Positions 62,039 through 64,000 of a DNA stretch of 64,000 bases are shown in pieces (positions within the stretch are counted from its first letter, which is position 1; the number at the start of each line of letters is the position of its first letter). This DNA is from Pleurocapsa minor GSE-CHR-MK 17-07R. GTDB taxonomy: Bacteria; Chloroflexota; Anaerolineae; Aggregatilineales; Phototrophicaceae. Position numbers and translations under genes: made by a program. The DNA is taken from contig JAHHHY010000008.1 in the NCBI GenBank assembly GCA_019359125.1, forward strand, positions 124,001 through 188,000. Direction: 5' to 3'. The notes beneath the pieces were generated by a model. That model was given only the letters and a program-made list of their open reading frames with translations. It was not told the origin of the DNA and made no database searches.

Positions 62039-63322
62039 ATGGTAGCAGCCTACAACATCAAGCAGCAAGCCCATACCTCGACCAATGCGTACGAGACGGC
62101 GCTGCAACAGTATGATCGGGCGGTGAAGTACCTCAGCATCCCTGACGGTATTGTGGAATTTATGCGCTACCCGCGCCGCGAATTCACGGTCAATTTCCCC
62201 GTGAAGCGCGATGACGGGCGTATCGAAATGTTTACCGGCTATCGTGTGCATCACAGCACGGTGCTGGGCCCGTCGAAGGGCGGCATCCGCTACAGCCTGG
62301 CCGTCGACATGGACGAAGTGCGCGCGCTGGCGATGTGGATGAGCTGGAAGTGCGCGCTGGCTGGCCTGCCCTACGGTGGTGCCAAGGGCGGCGTCGTCGT
62401 CGACCCGAAGACGCTGAGCCCGCGGGAGCTGGAAAGCCTGACCCGCCGCTATGCCGCTGAGCTGATTCCCGTCATCAGCCCGCACATGGACATCCCCGCG
62501 CCGGACATGGGCACCAATCCCCAGACGATGGCGTGGATTATGGACACCTACAGCATGACGGTCGGCTATTCGGTGCCGGCCATCGTCACTGGCAAGCCGG
62601 TCAATATCGGTGGCAGCCTGGGCCGCAACGAGGCCACCGGCCGCGGCGTCATCACCGCGATGGTGGAGGCGCTCAAGCGCGCCAATCGCATGGACCCAGC
62701 CAACACCCGCGTGATTATCCAGGGCTTCGGCAACGTGGGCTCGAATGCGGCCGCGCGTGCTGCCGAGCTGGGCTTCAAGGTGGTCGGCGTCAGCGACGTG
62801 ACCGGCGCAATCTATAACGCCAAGGGCCTGGACGTGCGCACGCTGCGCAATTATGTGGCCGAACATGGTGACCTGCGCGGCTATGCCGAAGGCGACCTGA
62901 TGACCAACAGCGACCTGCTGGTACAGCCGTGCGATGTGCTCATCCCGGCCGCGATGGAAAATCAGCTCACCAAGGACAATGCCCATCTGGTGCAGGCCAG
63001 CCTGATCGTGGAAGGCGCCAACGGCCCCACCACCACCGAAGCCGACGATATCTTCACCAGCCGCGGCATCAAGGTCATTCCTGACATCCTGGCCAATGCG
63101 GGCGGCGTGATCGTCAGCTACTTCGAATGGGTGCAGGACTTGCAGGCGTTCTTCTGGGACGAGGATGAAATCTTCCGCCAGCTGGAGCGCGCGATGATGC
63201 GCTGCTACGAGAACACCGAGCGCACCGCCGAAGAATATGATGTCGACATGCGCACGGCCGCGCAGATCACTGCCATCAAGCGCGTGGCCGATGCCCTGAT
63301 TACCCGCGGCATCTATCCGTAA
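62039..63322 (+). CDS. gdhA: Glutamate dehydrogenase (Glu/Leu/Phe/Val dehydrogenase family)
   Basis: 427 residues, the size of hexameric GDH. The substrate-side motifs GYRVHHSTVLGPSKGGIRY and LPYGGAKGGVVVDP (catalytic Lys) are followed by PDMGTNPQTMAWIMDTYS. The dinucleotide fold has IIQGFGNVGSNAA, and later LIPAAMENQLT and VEGANGPTTTEADDIF. It interconverts glutamate with 2-oxoglutarate and ammonium in the cytoplasm; cofactor preference is not clear. AGGAG lies about 12 nt before the ATG, rather far. Upstream DNA is AT-rich with ATGCATA palindromes that may bind a nitrogen or growth regulator. A strong terminator follows. Confidence 0.95.
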   Translation: MVAAYNIKQQAHTSTNAYETALQQYDRAVKYLSIPDGIVEFMRYPRREFTVNFPVKRDDGRIEMFTGYRVHHSTVLGPSKGGIRYSLAVDMDEVRALAMWMSWKCALAGLPYGGAKGGVVVDPKTLSPRELESLTRRYAAELIPVISPHMDIPAPDMGTNPQTMAWIMDTYSMTVGYSVPAIVTGKPVNIGGSLGRNEATGRGVITAMVEALKRANRMDPANTRVIIQGFGNVGSNAAARAAELGFKVVGVSDVTGAIYNAKGLDVRTLRNYVAEHGDLRGYAEGDLMTNSDLLVQPCDVLIPAAMENQLTKDNAHLVQASLIVEGANGPTTTEADDIFTSRGIKVIPDILANAGGVIVSYFEWVQDLQAFFWDEDEIFRQLERAMMRCYENTERTAEEYDVDMRTAAQITAIKRVADALITRGIYP

Positions 63323-63342
63323 ATTCGACACCTTCTCCCTTA

Positions 63343-63386
63343 ACACAAAGTCCCCTTGTCTAGCGGTGAGGGGACTTTGTGTTTTA
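63343..63386 (+). terminator. Rho-independent terminator of gdhA
   Basis: ACACAAAGTCCCCT and AGGGGACTTTGTGT form a perfect 14-bp stem with a 12-nt loop, followed by TTTAT. Located 21 bp after the gdhA stop. Confidence 0.9.
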
Positions 63387-63485
63387 TGGCGCGCCTGCCG
63401 CCTGATTTGGCCTTTCCCCTCACTATTTCTGCTGTTTTTCGCTACACTTAAGCCTCTTGAATCGCGTTACAAGGACGATGTAAAC

Positions 63486-64000
63486 ATGAGTGTGGTCAAC
63501 AAACAGCAGGGTCGTGACAACAGCTTTGTCATCATCGGCGTGATCGTGATTGTGGCGGTCATCGCTGTGGTACTGGTCGTTTTCGGCGGCAGCACACCGG
63601 CCCCCGCCAGCGAGGTCACCCGCCAGACCAATGCGCAGTTCCTGGCCGAAAATGGCGCGCGCGAAGGCGTGACGACCACCGACAGCGGCCTGCAATTTGA
63701 GGCGATCACCGAAGTGGCTGATGGCACCAGCCCGGTGCCGTCTGACCGCGTGACCGTGCACTACGAGGGTCGTTTGCTGGACGGCACGGTGTTCGACAGC
63801 AGCTATGACCGTGGCACCCCGGCCACCTTTGGCCTGGGCCAGGTGATTCCGGGCTGGACCGAAGGCCTGCAGAACATGACCGTGGGCGACAAGTACACGT
63901 TCTGGATTCCCAGCGACCTGGCCTACGGCGCCAACCCGCCGCAGGGCTCCAACATTCCGGTCAACGCGCTGCTCGTGTTCGATGTCGAGCTGCTGGGCAT
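63486..64000 (+). CDS. FKBP-type peptidyl-prolyl cis-trans isomerase, membrane-anchored (3'-truncated by window end)
   Basis: 171 codons visible. A single N-terminal helix (FVIIGVIVIVAVIAVVLVVF, about 14-33) anchors or exports the protein. A linker (VTRQTNAQFLAENG) leads to the FKBP domain from about 70: VTVHYEGRLLDGTVFDSSYDRG, FGLGQVIPGWTEGLQNMTVGDKYTFWIPSDLAYG, NIPVNALLVFDVELLG. These are the active-site residues of FKBP. It should catalyse proline isomerisation during folding of exported proteins. The window ends within the last strand, so only a few residues are missing. Confidence 0.93.
   Translation, partial: MSVVNKQQGRDNSFVIIGVIVIVAVIAVVLVVFGGSTPAPASEVTRQTNAQFLAENGAREGVTTTDSGLQFEAITEVADGTSPVPSDRVTVHYEGRLLDGTVFDSSYDRGTPATFGLGQVIPGWTEGLQNMTVGDKYTFWIPSDLAYGANPPQGSNIPVNALLVFDVELLG

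Noticed and set aside
62015-63346. 443-codon reverse frame over gdhA
   Set aside because: Antisense shadow; gdhA motifs are complete on the + strand.

Overview
The window looks like a chromosomal segment of a GC-rich bacterium, most likely a member of the Chloroflexota (Anaerolineae-like). This is an inference from gene content: toast-rack and DUF58 proteins, lipoproteins with Pro/Thr-rich linkers, a CtpE-like P-type ATPase, an acyl-ACP-reductase-like enzyme, frequent GTG/TTG starts and many intergenic palindromic repeats. No 16S gene is present, so the placement is tentative.

Layout. 1-20 kb is GC-rich housekeeping and accessory sequence: dnaX (cut by the window edge), a GH2 glycosidase, an HdeD-like membrane protein, two paralogous toast-rack proteins, a DUF58 protein, a CcdA-like protein and a trypsin-like protease with a free-standing homologue of its N-terminal domain. 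Then come a lipoprotein, a + strand run (phosphoesterase, DtxR-type regulator, GNAT, FAD oxidoreductase, acyl-ACP-reductase-like enzyme), a phosphodiesterase and a peptide-type ABC importer without ATPases. 20-36 kb holds an exported two-helix protein, an HSL-type hydrolase, a cation P-type ATPase, an exported amidase and small membrane proteins. It also holds a tight five-gene operon: REC-histidine kinase, NarL-type regulator, PAS hybrid kinase, pentameric ligand-gated ion channel and secreted alpha/beta hydrolase. A secreted SH3-PPC protein follows.

36.4-57.9 kb reads as a 21.5-kb genomic island. A 16-bp direct repeat copied from the 3' end of a tRNA-Lys gene lies at both ends, and a large serine recombinase sits against the intact tRNA, its reading frame running into it. 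The island is visibly richer in A+T than its flanks. It carries a GmrSD-type restriction remnant cut at an IS3 element, a cell-surface glycan locus and a protease gene truncated by a second IS3 copy. The glycan locus has two methyltransferases, several glycosyltransferases, WecB, a Wzm/Wzt exporter and one ~2190-residue enzyme joining four glycosyltransferase domains, a CsaB-like pyruvyltransferase and a methyltransferase. WecB plus CsaB suggests pyruvylated ManNAc in a wall or S-layer-anchoring polymer, which is an inference.

58-64 kb returns to GC-rich genes: beta-phosphoglucomutase-like HAD, a glycosyltransferase, an SMR efflux protein, a lipoprotein, a nested inverted-repeat element, glutamate dehydrogenase and an FKBP isomerase cut by the window end.

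The most interesting items are the ion-channel operon, the seven-module glycan enzyme, and the tRNA-Lys island whose recombinase C-terminus would change on excision.
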